DNA of 64,000 bases from Stomoxys calcitrans (GCF_963082655.1 NC_081555.1:178903442-178967441); one strand, 5' to 3'; positions 33,387 to 45,225 are shown, counted from the first letter of the stretch. Translations and numbers: made by a program. Notes: generated by a model not told the origin, from the sequence alone.

Positions 33387-35104
33387 CGTGGCAACGTGAC
33401 AATAAAACATAGCGATGAAAAATTGAAGAATTAATAGGGAATATTGAATATATTTTATTGCCAACTCAAACAGATGTTTTGTCTAAAGCGTTTTCATATT
33501 TTCTGTTAGACTTTCATTGGTTTTAGAAATTTAATATATAAGCTCAAGCAAATAAGAAAATGTTTTTATTACTTTAGGTTTTAAGTTTCAAATGTCTGTA
33601 CAGGAAATAAAAAAAAAAAAAAACAATATCGTATAGTTTCATATTTTGGAGAAAAATCCTTCTCCAAAACCAAAACTGTAATCCTTTGAAGTTCTTCAAA
33701 CACCAGCTTCGACAAGAATATTTTTTTCTTCTTTTGCATCAAAACATTCAATTGACTGATTGTGAGATAAATGTCGTCTTGGGTGTCTCAATGAGGTGCT
33801 GTAAACGACTTGACATCTCATTGACAATATCAGGATATGAGAGATCCTTTTGTTACATATGGTCTCTGATTTCATGGCACTCTTGTTACACTTTGTAAGA
33901 TTTCTTTGGATCACTTAAAAATGTAACTAAAAAACAAAAAATAAATATTAATTGTTTGCATTTTTTGGTTGCATGCCATTGGATATCCTTGTAGAATATT
34001 TTCGACGATAATAATACACACTCAAATTACTTACTTTGAAGTGGGCTTGGTGAAATAGACCAAAAAATAAACAAACAAGTGATATGCGATTGACAATTAA
34101 TGGAAAGAAATATAATCGTAATAATATCTGTACTTGAAAGAAGTCAACCTAGCAATGTTGAAAAATAGAAACAATCGTAACGATATTTGAAACTAAAATA
34201 TTTCTTAATGTTTTCAAAAAAACAACTTCCATGAAATTTAGTTTTAGAGAAAATTTCATTTCGCTTCACTTTTGCCCTTTACTGTGTTGCATGCGGTTGG
34301 GTTTTCCATTCAAGCATTTGATTATGGTAGTCGATGTACGTACGCACCTACCTGTTAACAGTTGTTACCTACCCACAGCCGACGCAACTACCGAAACAAG
34401 TGCAATTGAATTCTTCTCAATCACGATTGCGTTGATTAGACCCTACGCCATAAATGCTTTTACACACTCTGCTCCACTGCACTCACGTACCGGAGAGAGG
34501 GAGGTGGCAACGAAATTTCATATGAACAACGACAGTTACCACAGTGCGTTGGCCTTCGCCATGAATGCCAACAGCAAAGTTCTTAACAGCGATGCTCACT
34601 ATTCGGTTGCGTTAATTAATGGGTGTGAGAGAGATAGAAATAAAACGGGAGTTGGGGTTTATTTTTTCCCGACGGGGTAGAATTAAATAATCATTTTTAT
34701 TTGAACAGTGAAAAACTTTTATGTATGTAAATAAAATTTGTATTGTATTGTGTTCCTAATTCGACTTTTAAATTAAGATTAAGTGTGAAGTTTGGTGGAT
34801 TTGGGGCACATGCCATATCTCATGGGTGAGTGATAATTGAACAAAATTTTGCATTACTCTTCATATCGAAAGAGACTTGTAAGTGGCTACCATGACAAAG
34901 ACTACGAAACTCAGCAAATTGCTCAGATGCAAGCATCATGCAGGTGTCCAATAGATCGGAGGAGGCCGCCCTGCACCACGTTTTGTGTAGAATAGAACAA
35001 TCTTTTAATGCCAAAATGTGAATTTTGGCAAAAAGTATTGACATCGAAGAGTTGATTTTTTTAACAATGTGAGGACCTATATACTGATTCAATGTTTAGA
35101 CCAA
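33387..35104. other. Non-coding stretch with one unexplained open frame
   Basis: A17 lies near 33608-33625. The plus-strand frame at 34231-34680 (149 codons) lies in a patch with more balanced composition from about 34320. It shows no motif, no signal peptide I trust and no splice context. I do not call it a gene. Confidence 0.45.
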
Positions 35105-35215
35105 TACCGGGTGGGCCATGAGAAGAGATGGGCGATGGGTAAATACCCAAAATGTATTTTCCCGGTACATTGGATAAATACCCGGGTATTTACCCAAAAA
35201 CTGGGTATTTATATT
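35105..35215. repeat. GGGTATTTACCC palindromic cluster
   Basis: GGGTAAATACCC, then GGATAAATACCCGGGTATTTACCC-type sequence (35173-35197) and TGGGTATTTA occur within about 90 bp, after GAGATGGGCGATGG. This could be the subterminal motif cluster of a decayed DNA transposon end. The family is not identified. Confidence 0.5.
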
Positions 35216-35269
35216 TTTACAGGTATCTTAAGTATAAAACATTCTGGAAACAATTTTTGATGATTTTGT

Positions 35270-35830
35270 ATTTTTGATATATAAACCTGATCTTCTGATC
35301 GCATATAATCGGAATTTAGTTATATATAGCCGCTATATAGAGCGATCTTCAGACTTAAAGTCTTGAGCCAATAAATTGTTCATTGGAAACTTAGCACAGT
35401 GAGTTCTGGTAGACCCCTACCCATTCCTGTGAAGTGTGGTTCAGATCGGACTATATTTGGATATAGCTACCCTATAGACCGATCGCCCGATCTCTCGATA
35501 TAGGGCATTGAGGCCATAAGAGACCATTTATTACCCGATTTCGAAGAAATTTGGCATAGTGTGTTCTGGTTGACCTCTACAAATTTCTATCAAATATGGT
35601 CCAGATCGAACCATATTTGGATATAGCTGCAATATAGACCGATCTCCCGATATAGAGTATTGAGACCATTTTTCATTCGATTTTGATGAAATTTGAAACA
35701 GTGCGTTTTGATAGACCTTTACACATTTGCGTCGAACATCGTCCAGATCGGACCATATTTGGATATATAGACCGATCTCTCGATTTGGAACATTTTTCAT
35801 CCGATTTGGATGAAACTTAATTCAGAATTA
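35270..35830 (+). mobile_element. HINE-A internal units
   Basis: Three to four units carry TTTGGATATAGCTGCAATATAGACC, GATCTCCCGATATAG and CAGTG.GTTCTGGT. Neither end is present. Confidence 0.7.
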
Positions 35831-35899
35831 CCGTGTCGACTTTACATGATAAGTAACCTATTACAGATCACGACTGAGAAGCGAAGAATGAATGGTAGA

Positions 35900-36200
35900 A
35901 GTCCGAATAAGGACGAAAGGTTATTGAAGATGGCATAAGACAGGGCTAGACCTAGGGCTTTGAATGTTAACCCAGAGTAAACAGGTAATTGCCTGTTTAC
36001 GAAGAAAACGAATGTAGGAAATTTTGAGGCTACACTTTTCCTCAACAGAACAATTTCGATATCCTCGAAAGTCAAGTATTTGGGGGTGATCTTCGACAAG
36101 GAACTGAACAGGAAGTGACACATTCAGAAGTGTACTGAGAAGGCTTACAGATGTTGCACACTATGTGAAGAGGCAGTAGGATCCAATACTAACTTACTCC
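35900..36200 (+). pseudogene. LINE reverse transcriptase fragment
   Basis: In the plus frames the translation gives LFTKKTNVGNFEA, then ISISSKVKYLGVIFDKELN and HIQKCTEKAYRCC. This is the segment after the YADD box in Jockey/R1/LOA-type reverse transcriptases, where KYLGVI...L.W...I is typical. Several stops interrupt it and the catalytic boxes are absent. Confidence 0.7.
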
Positions 36201-36304
36201 TCTGTGGTTTGATCGACGGTAAAGGATAAGAAGTGCAACTTAGGTTAGGTTGGAAAGAGGGTGACATACAGCTAAGCTAGTAATCGGCTTGTTATGCATT
36301 CTAA

Positions 36305-37422
36305 ATACTTACAAATAAAAGCGTGTTAAGTTCGGCCGGCCGAATCTTGGGAACCCACCACCAAGGATGCTGCTAAAAATTTAAACAAAATAAATTTAGT
36401 TGAAGGGCATAATCTTATTCTACATACCAAAATTCTGTCAAACTAGCAAAAATAAAAGATCTAGGAACCGAACAAGCATGATCGAGAGACGGGCTTACAT
36501 GGGAGCTATATCAGGTTGTTGATCGATTTGGAGCGTATGTGGTACAATTCTTGTAGTCGTTACAGAACACTACATGAACAATTTCAGGCAAATCGGACAA
36601 AAATTGCGGCTTCCAGGAGCTCTAGAAGTCAAATTGGGAGATGGGATTATATGGGAGCACCGTTGTTGGAAGTCATAACAGAACACTATGTGCAAAATTT
36701 CAGCCAAATCGGATGGAAACTGAGGCTTCCAGGGGCCCAAGAAGTCAAATAGGGAGATCGGGTTATATGGGAGCTATATCACGTTCTTGACCGATTTGGA
36801 GCGTACTTGGCACAGTTGTTGAAAGTCATAGAGGAACACTATGCGCAAAATTTCAGCCAAATCTGACAATAATTGCAGCTTCCAGGGGCCCAAGAACTCA
36901 AATAGGGAGATCGGGTTATATGGGAGCTATATCAGGTTCTTGATCGATTTGGAGCGTACTTGGCACAGTTGTTGAAAGTCATAGAGGAACACTATGCGTA
37001 AAATTTCAGCCAAATCGGACAAAAATTGAAGCTTCCAGGGGCTCAAGAAATCAAATGGGGAGATCGGTTTATATGGGAGCTATATCAGGTTCTACACCTA
37101 TTTGGAGCGTACTTGGCACAGTTGTTAGAAGTCGTAACAGAAAACTAAATGCAAAATTTCAGCCAAATTGGACAAAAATTTAGGCTTCCAGGGGCTCAAG
37201 AAGTCAAATCGGGAGATCGGTTTATATGGGAGCTATATCCAAATCTGAACCTATATGGACCATTTGCAACCATCAACGACCTACATTAAAATTAAGTATA
37301 TGTGCAAAGTTTCAAGCGGCTAGCTGTACGCCTTTGGATCACTATCGTGATTTCCCCAGACGGACGGACGGACATGGCTAAATCGACTCAGAATGTCGAG
37401 ACGATCAAGAACATATATACCA
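36305..37422 (-). mobile_element. HINE-C, near complete, with regular 153-bp units
   Basis: It starts with the 3' end: AAATAAAAGCGTGTTAAGT, a shortened hairpin TTCGGCCGGCCGAA and GGGAACCCACCACCAAGGAT. Units follow with TTATATGGGAGCTATATC at 36763, 36916, 37069 and 37222, an exact 153-bp spacing. The 5' block (ACGGACGGACGGACATGGC, GACGATCAAGAACATATATAC) is cut at 37422 by LINE sequence, so the TATACCC start is missing. Confidence 0.85.
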
Positions 37423-37429
37423 CGCCCCA

Positions 37430-38200
37430 AGTTGGTATTGTGTCCCAACTCTGTTAGTCGCGAATGCCGGGCAATGACATAGGGAATTTTCCAACCTCTT
37501 ATCATCTTCCCCACATACCCTACACATGCAATCTTAAGTGAGCTCATAGTCCTATGTGTCTCGTTGTGATACCGAAAGCTATTCTGACCTCCTTCTTACT
37601 TCCTTTCAGGTATAACCTCAACTTCTCACGATGCGGATCTTCCCATAGGATTCTCGCCGCCCTACCGGTCGTTTCGTTGTCAACAGTGTTATATGAACGT
37701 TCGTCGCCCTCGCCCTTTACTCGGACTGCATCGCCCCGTAAGGCTTTGGATTAGACAAGTTCCAAGGAGTTCCACTTTAGGTTCTCATTTCTTTGAGAAC
37801 CTGTCTGATTAAGCGGATATGAAAATTCGCATGTTGTTGGGCTTTTTAAAGTGATCTGGATGTTTCAACGGTAGGAACTAGATGGCATCTTCCTTCATTG
37901 TTCCTGTGGTATCAAAATGGATGAATTTGCCAAAGTGAGTCTGATGGTAGATAGCCATTTAAACCTAATCTAACCTAACCTAATCAAGTTCATTGACGGC
38001 AGTTCTCTGGTCTTCCCTGTCAAATAATCTGCTTTTTCATTTCCTCTTATTCCACTATGGCCCGGCACCCAAACGATGCGGATCGTGCCATCCTTAGAGA
38101 AGGGTTAATCTTTTTCTTACACTCCAAGACTGATCGTGACCTTATCGTCTTGGTTGTTATTGCCCTGATGGCCAGTATACTGAGCAAGTGTAACTTTAGG
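37430..38200 (-). pseudogene. LINE 3' coding remnant: RNase H tail and cysteine motif
   Basis: Read on the minus strand, the region 38200-37985 includes pieces such as REDQRTAVNEL, which fit the end of an RNase H domain. After an inserted piece (37763-37984) it continues SKALRGDAVRVKGEGDERSY and ITTRHIGL. A cysteine cluster follows, CRVCGEDDKRLENSLCHCPAF, at about 37525-37463. The order and spacing match the plus-strand relative at 38440-39180. Frameshifts are present. Confidence 0.7.
37763..37984 (+). mobile_element. 5'-truncated LINE 3' end nested in the older LINE
   Basis: CAAGTTC at 37756-37762 and 37985-37991 flanks the insert and is a plausible 7-bp target-site duplication. The insert encodes the last residues of a LINE protein (LLGFLK.SGCFNG). 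It then has a 3' end CTGTGGTATCAAAATGGATG, AAGTGAGTCTGATGG and a tail of CCTAA-type repeats. Removing it restores the minus-strand frame across NEL and SKALRG. Confidence 0.75.
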
Positions 38201-38309
38201 ACATTATAACAGGTTCAGAGAATATGTTGTTTTGGCATAGGTGCAGCGATGAAAATCACGCTTACTAAGGCCCTGGAGGCAGTTCCACATGTCCTACCCA
38301 TAGACATAC

Positions 38310-38435
38310 AGATTAGGTATAAGGCAGGGATAATCACCGCTGAAGAATTTTTTGATGTCCAAGTCGAGATTTGAACCCAAACATTCGGCGTCCAAGTCGT
38401 ACATGCTAACTTGTGCGCCACGATGACCACCGTGA
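38310..38435 (-). mobile_element. SINE-1, head part
   Basis: GGGATAATCACCGCTGAAG, a decayed B box (GATTTGAACCC) and CATGCTAACTTGTGCGCCAC identify the tRNA-like head on the minus strand. The body and tail are not recognisable. Confidence 0.7.
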
Positions 38436-38439
38436 TGAC

Positions 38440-39180
38440 ATGTCGTAGTTTATGCTGATTGGATCAAAAGGATCAAAGCTAGAAGGCGGAATCGGCCCGG
38501 GCGGCTTCATTGAGGACCCAAAGACCGAGTTCGGATCTCGGGTCCATAACAGAATGCGCGAGGTGGTACGGTCTAATGTGAGGACTTCTAGTGTGGATTT
38601 TTTTACGGATAAAATTCAGCTATTAGAGCTGTTAAAATCAGGGCGGTAAGATCACGAATGGACTTGAAGTTTAAGAAGGAGATTTACTTCTTCTCTGAAG
38701 ATGGCATCATCCACCACGTTTGAGTGCGGGGCCATAACGGAGTGAGGCCAGACAGCTTGGCTGTAAAGGACAGAGGACGGCCATAAATAAACTTTATGAT
38801 TCCGAAGCCCTTTAGGGTGACGAAGTCTTAGTTAAGGGCTTGGCGGCGAGCGCGCCTACAGAACTATTGAACAGTGAAACGGTTGGCAGAACGACGAAAA
38901 ACGTAAGGGACGAACCGGATCGGGAAAAGACAAGGTTAGTACTGAGAGGAAGTAGGAAGGAGCTCAGTATTGTTTGGGTATCATTGCGGGACACATAGGA
39001 CTAACGGCGCACTTTTGCAGAACAGAATGACAAGTGTGTAGGCTATGTGAGGACATGATGAGACATTTGGAATATTTCCTATGACAATGCCCAGCTTTCG
39101 TGACTAACAGACTTCGACATTAAGAAGCGGATCTGATACCAGACTTGAACCAACAGAGGTTTAGAATGGAGAACGATTAA
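38440..39180 (+). pseudogene. LINE RNase H domain and C-terminal cysteine motif
   Basis: The plus-strand frame at 38452-38646 reads IGSKGSKLEGGIGPGGFIED and then VDFFTDKIQLLELL. These correspond to the start of a LINE RNase H (usually DGSK...G.G) and its FTDS..A motif, with key aspartates changed. Further on, IIAGHIGLTAHFCRTE and CRLCEDMMRHLEYFL.QCPAF (about 39008-39100) form the C-terminal cysteine/histidine cluster. Stops are frequent. It is a relative of the minus-strand copy at 37430-38200, giving an inverted pair. Confidence 0.75.
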
Positions 39181-39360
39181 GAATAAACCGATCTTCGAAT
39201 TTTCGGACTTGAACCCAAGTAAGGCTCTTTTAAAAACTGAGTAGGGTAAACTTTCCAACCATGCGTTGTCTTAGACTCCTCGACGTCCATACCATATTAG
39301 GTCTACAATTCGATATAGCTGCTAGGGGTTCATAAATGAAGATTTTTTCACCAGATTTTG
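39181..39360 (+). mobile_element. HINE fragments
   Basis: AATAAACCGATCTTCGAATTT and TTCGATATAGCTGCTAGGG are HINE unit pieces, too short to assign to a family. Confidence 0.5.
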
Positions 39361-39645
39361 AAGAATTTTCCACTTTCTTTGTCAATGCCCTGCTTTATTT
39401 CAAAGTAGAAACAAGATCCTGGGTTATTTTTTCTTTTAGGTCCTAGAAGAACTGAGAGGCCTAAATCCGTGCAGAATCAAAGCGTTTGTTTTTCATATGG
39501 GAGGCTCCATAAAGTACGCTACAGGGCGGATTGCTTTGTGAAGTGAATTCATCGGAAGGTGGCACAATGGGCCTTAATCTGACCAACGTGGATGTCTAGA
39601 CGACTAAAGTCTTGGCATCATCCTAAACTAACCTAAACTTTGGTT
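39361..39645 (+). pseudogene. LINE C-terminus and 3' end, decayed
   Basis: The plus translation shows FLSMPCF, then GLNPCRIKAFVFHMGG, typical of the last residues of this LINE group. A 3' sequence follows with GGTGGCACAATGGGCC and ACTAACCTAAAC. It is less well preserved than 37763-37984. Confidence 0.55.
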
Positions 39646-41480
39646 ATATGTATCCTAGATAGTGAGTATCCATAAATACAACCTGGTCGCAGTTAATATA
39701 TTTTCAGGTAGTTTAGGTTTGATTTAACTGGCAGTCTGTCATTAAAATCACTTAGACGTTTCCATTCCTTGTGATTCCACAAGAACGGCTTCTTTTAATA
39801 CCTGTCATTGAACCACCCAGATCGCTTGAAGCAACCCATTAAATAAATTTTAAACTTAATTTTTGTAAAACGCCTGCTCTACTCAAACCTTCTCCGACCC
39901 TTTTTTGTCCCATCCTTGGCCTCAGCCCAAAAATATACCAATTTTTGAAGTCACAAATTGACATTTGCGGTTATGGCTTGTTCTCTTCTTTGATTTGTAA
40001 CATTATGTAAAAATAATATTGACTCAAAAAATATTTTCCCCAACATTTATTTCATCAGAAGACATTTAACAACACCAAGTGAGTCAACAAAGGGTTACAG
40101 CAAAAAAGGCCATCAAAACCGATTCTGGCTACACAGGCATCTATGGCGCTGGCAACATCATCTACGACGATGATGGTGATGGTGAGGGAATGCTATTGGT
40201 GTTGTTGATTTTGACGCTGTTGATGACACTGAGGCTTTTGAGGATGCGGTCATGTCTCTGATCATTGACAGATTCTACCACATCCCAGAGCCAGCCGCAG
40301 AAGTCATTATGGTTTTCGTTCAGTCATTTCCACCAAAAAACAAATTAAAAACTTTTCAAATTCACTTTTCTTTAAGGAGAAAGCAAGAAAAAAAAACGAA
40401 ACAGGCAAAATAGACAACAACAACAACAACAATATTTTTTGTGTGCTGTTGAGCTTGTAATGCTGTTTTGTGCATTCAAAAGCGGATGTTTGCAATTCGA
40501 AGGATGGAAGTAAGAACTTAAACTGTCTGCTGCTAGGGTCTTCAACTGGGAGTCATGAACGCACGAGTACCCTCTGAACTGCAGCATGCAATGGAGGTGG
40601 CAATGATGGCCAACAAGCAACCTCCCCGTTTTCTTGCAATTCTTTGCTTTTCCGTAAGCCCTTTGCCGCCAGCCGTCTCAGTGCATACATTTGGAGTTCA
40701 AGGCAACGACATTTTGCATATGAAACTGCCGCAACAGCAGCAACAACAATAAAGCGCCCTGCAATGAAAAAATTATAAACTCGACAATATGGAGAATATT
40801 GTGGGGTTAGTTGGCGATGCAGTTGCAACTGTTGCTAGTTGTTGCCATGCTATGTTGCTAACACCACATTGCCTCCGTCATCATCATCATCATTGTGTTT
40901 GCCATTGTCGCCCTCATGCTATTCTAAATTTAAAACGGTTGTTTGCTTGACTGTGCAACATGGACTTTGCCTTCCCGGAGATTTTTGTTTTTGTTTTTTT
41001 TTTCATTTTTTATTAATTCTTAATGCATTTGGGTTGACAGCCTCCAGCTCTACTTGTTATCCAGTAGCGCCCATCCCTTTTTGATTTCTAGGAGCCCTGT
41101 GTGCTGGCAACCGGCTACAGGTCCATGAGCCCGTCGTCTATTGGTTTATTAAGACGCCATGTAATTATTGTTGGCTAAAAACAACAACATCAACTGCTGT
41201 ATAAACAAACATACAGTAAAGACACATTTTGAGCAACGAGGTGGGGTTAAGTCGGATTTGGGAAGATAAGGACTATGTTGCTTATCGGGCAAGTTTAAAA
41301 TTTTGTTGTTTTTGGGTCTGGAACAAGGTCTATTGTGATATCTCAAGGTTACGTGTTACCTTGAGTGGCGCCGATTATATCTTTCAACTTTTGGAAAATT
41401 TTACCATTTATAAAGGCGATGCGATGGCCCAACTCGCCATCCACCTAGAAACACGATTACAGAAACATCAGCAAGGAGTT
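39646..41480. other. Non-coding stretch with trinucleotide repeats
   Basis: Tracts include (ACA)n/(CAA)n near 40412-40430, CAGCAGCAACAACAA near 40734-40749 and CATCATCATCATCATT near 40880-40895. Open frames through these tracts are not convincing. Confidence 0.5.
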
Positions 41481-41741
41481 TTGTAACTGACATCCCCCCG
41501 ATGATGACGATTTATGATTGCAACACGTCAGAACTATCTCAAAATCATCGAGACTTTACCCAATTCGGGAATGGGAGGTCAAACTACAACTTAGACATCC
41601 TCAGTTTTGTGAAGAACTATGACCGAAATCCGGAATAATGGATCTTCAAGGGTCCGAACAAATGGGTTCGATCTCTTCTTGTCGCCGAAAGCAAAACAAG
41701 CTCTTCTATCATACAAGTTTATATCTGAGCTCACCATGCAG

Positions 41742-41960
41742 AATGAGAATTTGCTTTGCCCACGAACATTCCATTAAGGACCAGGGGGAAACTTCTCACA
41801 TCAATGAGTGCTGTCCGGTTTAAGTTAAGGCTCTAAGATAAGGGGCCTCCTTTTTACAGCTGAGTTCGAACATTCTCCACCTCTCTGTCCTCCCCAGGAT
41901 TCCGAATCCAGGCATTCAAGGTCATAGGTGGACATGCTAACCTCTGAGCTACGGTGGTTC
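41742..41960 (-). mobile_element. SINE-1 with internal deletion, minus strand
   Basis: The tail (TTTGCCCACGAACATTCCAT) and CATCAATGAGTGCTGTCCGG are followed by GATAAGGGGCCTCC, then directly by the head (ATTCCGAATCCAGGCATTC, CTCTGAGCTACGGTGG). About 100 bp of the body is missing. Confidence 0.85.
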
Positions 41961-43112
41961 ATCATGACGTCAAGAATGAATTCATATTTCCTCAAAATAT
42001 CTGTTATAAAATACTACGTGCCTACCGAACCTGATGACGACGAAACAAAAGATCAAATCTATCCTCCATTCGATTCAGTGACACGGAGACTTTAAACTTG
42101 TTATGGGGGATTTCAATGCTAAGGAGGGTAATAACAACAAAAATATACAATCAGTCATGGGAATGCAAGGACTTGGCGATTTCAGGAATGACAATGGCCA
42201 AGAAACCAGCTGTTTATTGGAGACACAAAACTCCCCAATAAAAATATACACAAAATATACTTGGGAATCACCCGATGAAAGGAACACCGGTAATCAAGTC
42301 AGCCAACTCTTCCTGGGTTCGCTGATGGACATGCTCCACTCTATGTTTACGCCCAGCCGTAGTGAAAAGGACTCAAAGAAAAAGTACAAAGTTCAACCTC
42401 TTTTACCTAAAAAACCCCGAAATCGCGCCCAAATACAAGACAGCATTAACTAGAAAGAAGAAGCTAGAAAGTATCACCAGGTCATAAGAACAGCTTGTAC
42501 GGAGACAGTCAATTCTATTAGTGGCCCTGGTAGATGATCCCAAAAATAATGGATAAGCAATGAAACTATGGAGGAACTAAGACACCAAAAACGTCTACGC
42601 AATGCTCTGCTATGGGCAAAATCAAGTGTAACAACAACCGCAGCCAAAATCGCGCCTCTGCCTAGGTGGCCAAACATCTAGTACGCAGACTTAAGCAAAT
42701 ATATTTTAATATGCTAGCAGAGCAAGACGAATATGCAGCTAATATTGGGAACATGGGTTACGTTTATGAGTCAATAATACAAATGAGCGTCAATGATATA
42801 AGGCCATCGCCAATAATAAAATATGAGGACGGATGGGAATTAACTACGCCCCGACAGCAATTAGAGCGATGGAGCAGATTTTTCAACTCCGAAGAACCAA
42901 AGTAAGCTCCGATCCTCTTATTCCTCCAGTGCGCCCGCCGAAACCGACGACGATGTATCCCCACTGAAGATATATCCCTGTATATTCTATAGCCCCACCA
43001 ACCTGCGAAGAAATTGGGGCAGTTTTGGTCTAAAAAAAAGGCAATTCAGCCGGTCCTAACGACGTACCTGCCGAACTGTTGCGGTATGCAGCACACTCAA
43101 TTGCGCAATCAA

Positions 43113-43431
43113 ATTCAAATTTTGCCCATGAAGAATTTCACTAAGGATCAGGGGCAAACTACTCACATATCAATGAGTGCAGTCCGATTCATATCGAAGC
43201 TCAATGATAAGGGGCCTCCTTTTAATAGACGATTCCGAAAGGCGTGTCGCAGTGCGACACCTCTTTGGAGAGAAGTTTTACATGGCATAGTACCTCACAA
43301 ATGTTGCCAGCATAAGGAGGGGAAAACCACCGCTGAAAAATTGTTTTTTGATGTTCTCGCTAGGATTCGAACCCTGGGCGTTCAGCGTCGTAGGCGGACA
43401 TGCTAACCTCTGCGCTACGGTGGCCTCCTCC
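43113..43431 (-). mobile_element. SINE-1, full length, with 9-bp target-site duplication
   Basis: CGCAATCAA at 43104-43112 and 43432-43440 flanks the element. It is the best reference copy in the window. Reading the minus strand from 43431: GGAGGCCACCGTAGCGCAGA, B box GGTTCGAATCC at 43373-43363, CACCGCTGAA-type core, AGGTACTATGCCATG, GTGTCGCACTGCGACACG, AAAGGAGGCCCCTTATC and a TTTGAATT end. Length is 319 bp. Confidence 0.95.
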
Positions 43432-43844
43432 CGCAATCAACCACCCCAATCATCAGTGAGGCCTGGGATAGATTTCCTCAGAATGGAAGAAACTAATCAT
43501 GGCCACGATCCAAAAAAAAGGTGACCGCATTGCTAAACGCAATAAATAAGGTAATGGCAAGCCTTCTGCTAAAGCGTATATCGCCTGCACTTGACTGCAT
43601 TTTGCGGAAGGAACAGGTGGGCCAGGACGTTCTTGAGCCGACCACATAAACACCTTGCGTACAATCAATGAATAGTCTGCAGAACTTAATACGCAACTGT
43701 ACCTTTTATTCGAGAAGCTCTATGTTGAGGAAGCTGTTGAATAAGAGCATCCCAGAATAGATCGTGACGCTCATTAGGGAGCTGTATAGGAATGCTGAAG
43801 TATCACTCCATTTTAATGGAAAAGACAGCTGTCTTTTCGGGATA

Positions 43845-44215
43845 GGATGGGAGTATATTTCGTCATTCCGTTTGTAACACATCGAAATGTGGATCAGAGA
43901 TCCAACAAAGCATATATATTCTTGACCGTCTTAACATTTTAAATCGATTTAATCGTGTTCATGTTTTTCAATAGCTGCCCTATATGTTCACGTTTTGATA
44001 TAGCTGCCCTATATACTAATCTTGGATCTTGATTCTTGAGCGCTATTTTCATCCGATTTGGCAGAGATTTTGAACGAGCTGTTTTCTTATGACTTCAAAC
44101 AAGTGTGCCAAGTATGGTTTAATTCGGATTTTTCATAATGACTTCTACTTCCGTAATTTGTTATAGCTCCAATGGCATTGTAATTCATATCAATTGACCT
44201 TTGTTTGCATATATA
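43845..44215 (+). mobile_element. HINE-B with large internal deletion
   Basis: The 5' block (GGATGGGAGTATATTTCG, TATATTCTTGACCGTC) is followed by shortened units and a last segment (AGCTCCAATGGCATTGTAATT, CCTTTGTTTGCATATA). The 3' hairpin is reduced to CCGGGCCGG. Confidence 0.7.
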
Positions 44216-44285
44216 CCGGGCCGGAAAATTCCAGCCATATCGGATGAGAAATGTTCCCTGTAGGTAGTGGCTCAAGAAAAAGAAG

Positions 44286-45225
44286 TAAAAAGGCCAGGCC
44301 GAACTTTGGATACCCACCACCTCGGGTATATATGTAAACCACCTTTCATCAAACTCCGGTGTAAATTGCATACCTTATGTCCCATAGCAGCTATGTCGAA
44401 ATATGTTCCGATTTGGATCAAATACTAATCGGTACAAGTCATTGTTCAATTGTGTATAACAAAATATTGGTATTTTTAGAAGCTATAACTAAAACTAAAA
44501 CTAAACCGATCTGAACCATATGCGACACGGATGTCGAAAAGCCTAACACAACGAACTGTCCCAAATCTCGGCGAAATCGGACAACAAATGCGCCTTTTAT
44601 GGGCCCAAAACCTTAAATCGAGGGATCGGTCTATATGGCAGCTATATTCAAATCTGCACTGATCTGGGCCAAATTAAGGAAGCACTTCGAAGAGAGTAAC
44701 GCAACTCACTGTCTCAAATTTCGGCAAAATCGGATAATAAATGTGGCTTTTATGGGCCTAAGACTCTAAATCGGAGGATCGGTCTATATGGCACCTATAT
44801 CCAAATCTGAACCGATCCGAGCCAAATTGACGAAGGATATCGAAGGGCCTAACACAACCTACTGTCGCAAATTTCAGCAAAATCGGAAAATAAATGTAGC
44901 TTTTATGGGCCTAAGACCTTAAATCGGCGGATCGGTCTACATGGGGGCTATATCAAGATATAGTCCGATATAGCCTATCTTCGAACTTAACCTGCTTATG
45001 GACAAAAAAAGAATCTGTGCATAGTTTCAGCTCAATATCTCTATTTTTAAGGACTGTAGCGTGATTTCAACAGATAGACGGACATGTCTAGATCGTCTTA
45101 GATTTTTACGCTGATCATGAATATATATATACTTTATAGGGTCGGAAATGAATATTTCGATGTGTTGCAAACGGAATGAAAAAATGAATATAACCCCATC
45201 CTTCGGTGGTGGGTATAAAAACACA
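44286..45225 (-). mobile_element. HINE-A, near complete
   Basis: The 3' end first: AAGTAAAAAGGCCAGGCCGAA (hairpin shortened), TTTGGATACCCACCACC. Four units follow with ATCGGTCTATATGGCAGC near 44625 and 44780. The 5' block closes the element: GATCGTCTTAGATTTTTACG, GAATATTTCGATGTGTTGC, CTTCGGTGGTGGGTATAA. It is the same arrangement as 62059-63320 with one or two fewer units. Confidence 0.85.

Larger units (their letters stand above)
41481..43840 (+). pseudogene. Degraded LINE with APE-type endonuclease and RT pieces
   Basis: The best segment is 42103-42310, MGDFNAKEG.NN, MGMQGLGDF and YTWESPDERNTGNQ. This matches the end of an APE-type LINE endonuclease, where GDFNAK, a T(W).SPDG motif and a QIDHI motif are usual; the final catalytic motif is altered to QVSQL. 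The frame at 42666-42905 covers the linker (ELTTPRQQLERWSRFF). SAGPNDVPAELLRYAA near 43038-43090 and LLLKRISPALDCILRKEQ near 43560-43615 are reverse transcriptase pieces. The catalytic core is absent or ruined. Two SINE-1 copies (41742-41960, 43113-43431) interrupt it. Confidence 0.75.

Noticed and set aside
34231..34680. 149-codon open frame
   Set aside because: It has no motif, no homology I recognise and no clear gene context; one such frame is expected by chance in 64 kb of six-frame sequence.
36763..37240. Regular 153-bp repeats as a CRISPR-like or regulatory array
   Set aside because: Whole units are repeated without unique spacers, in a fly genome, inside a recognised transposon.
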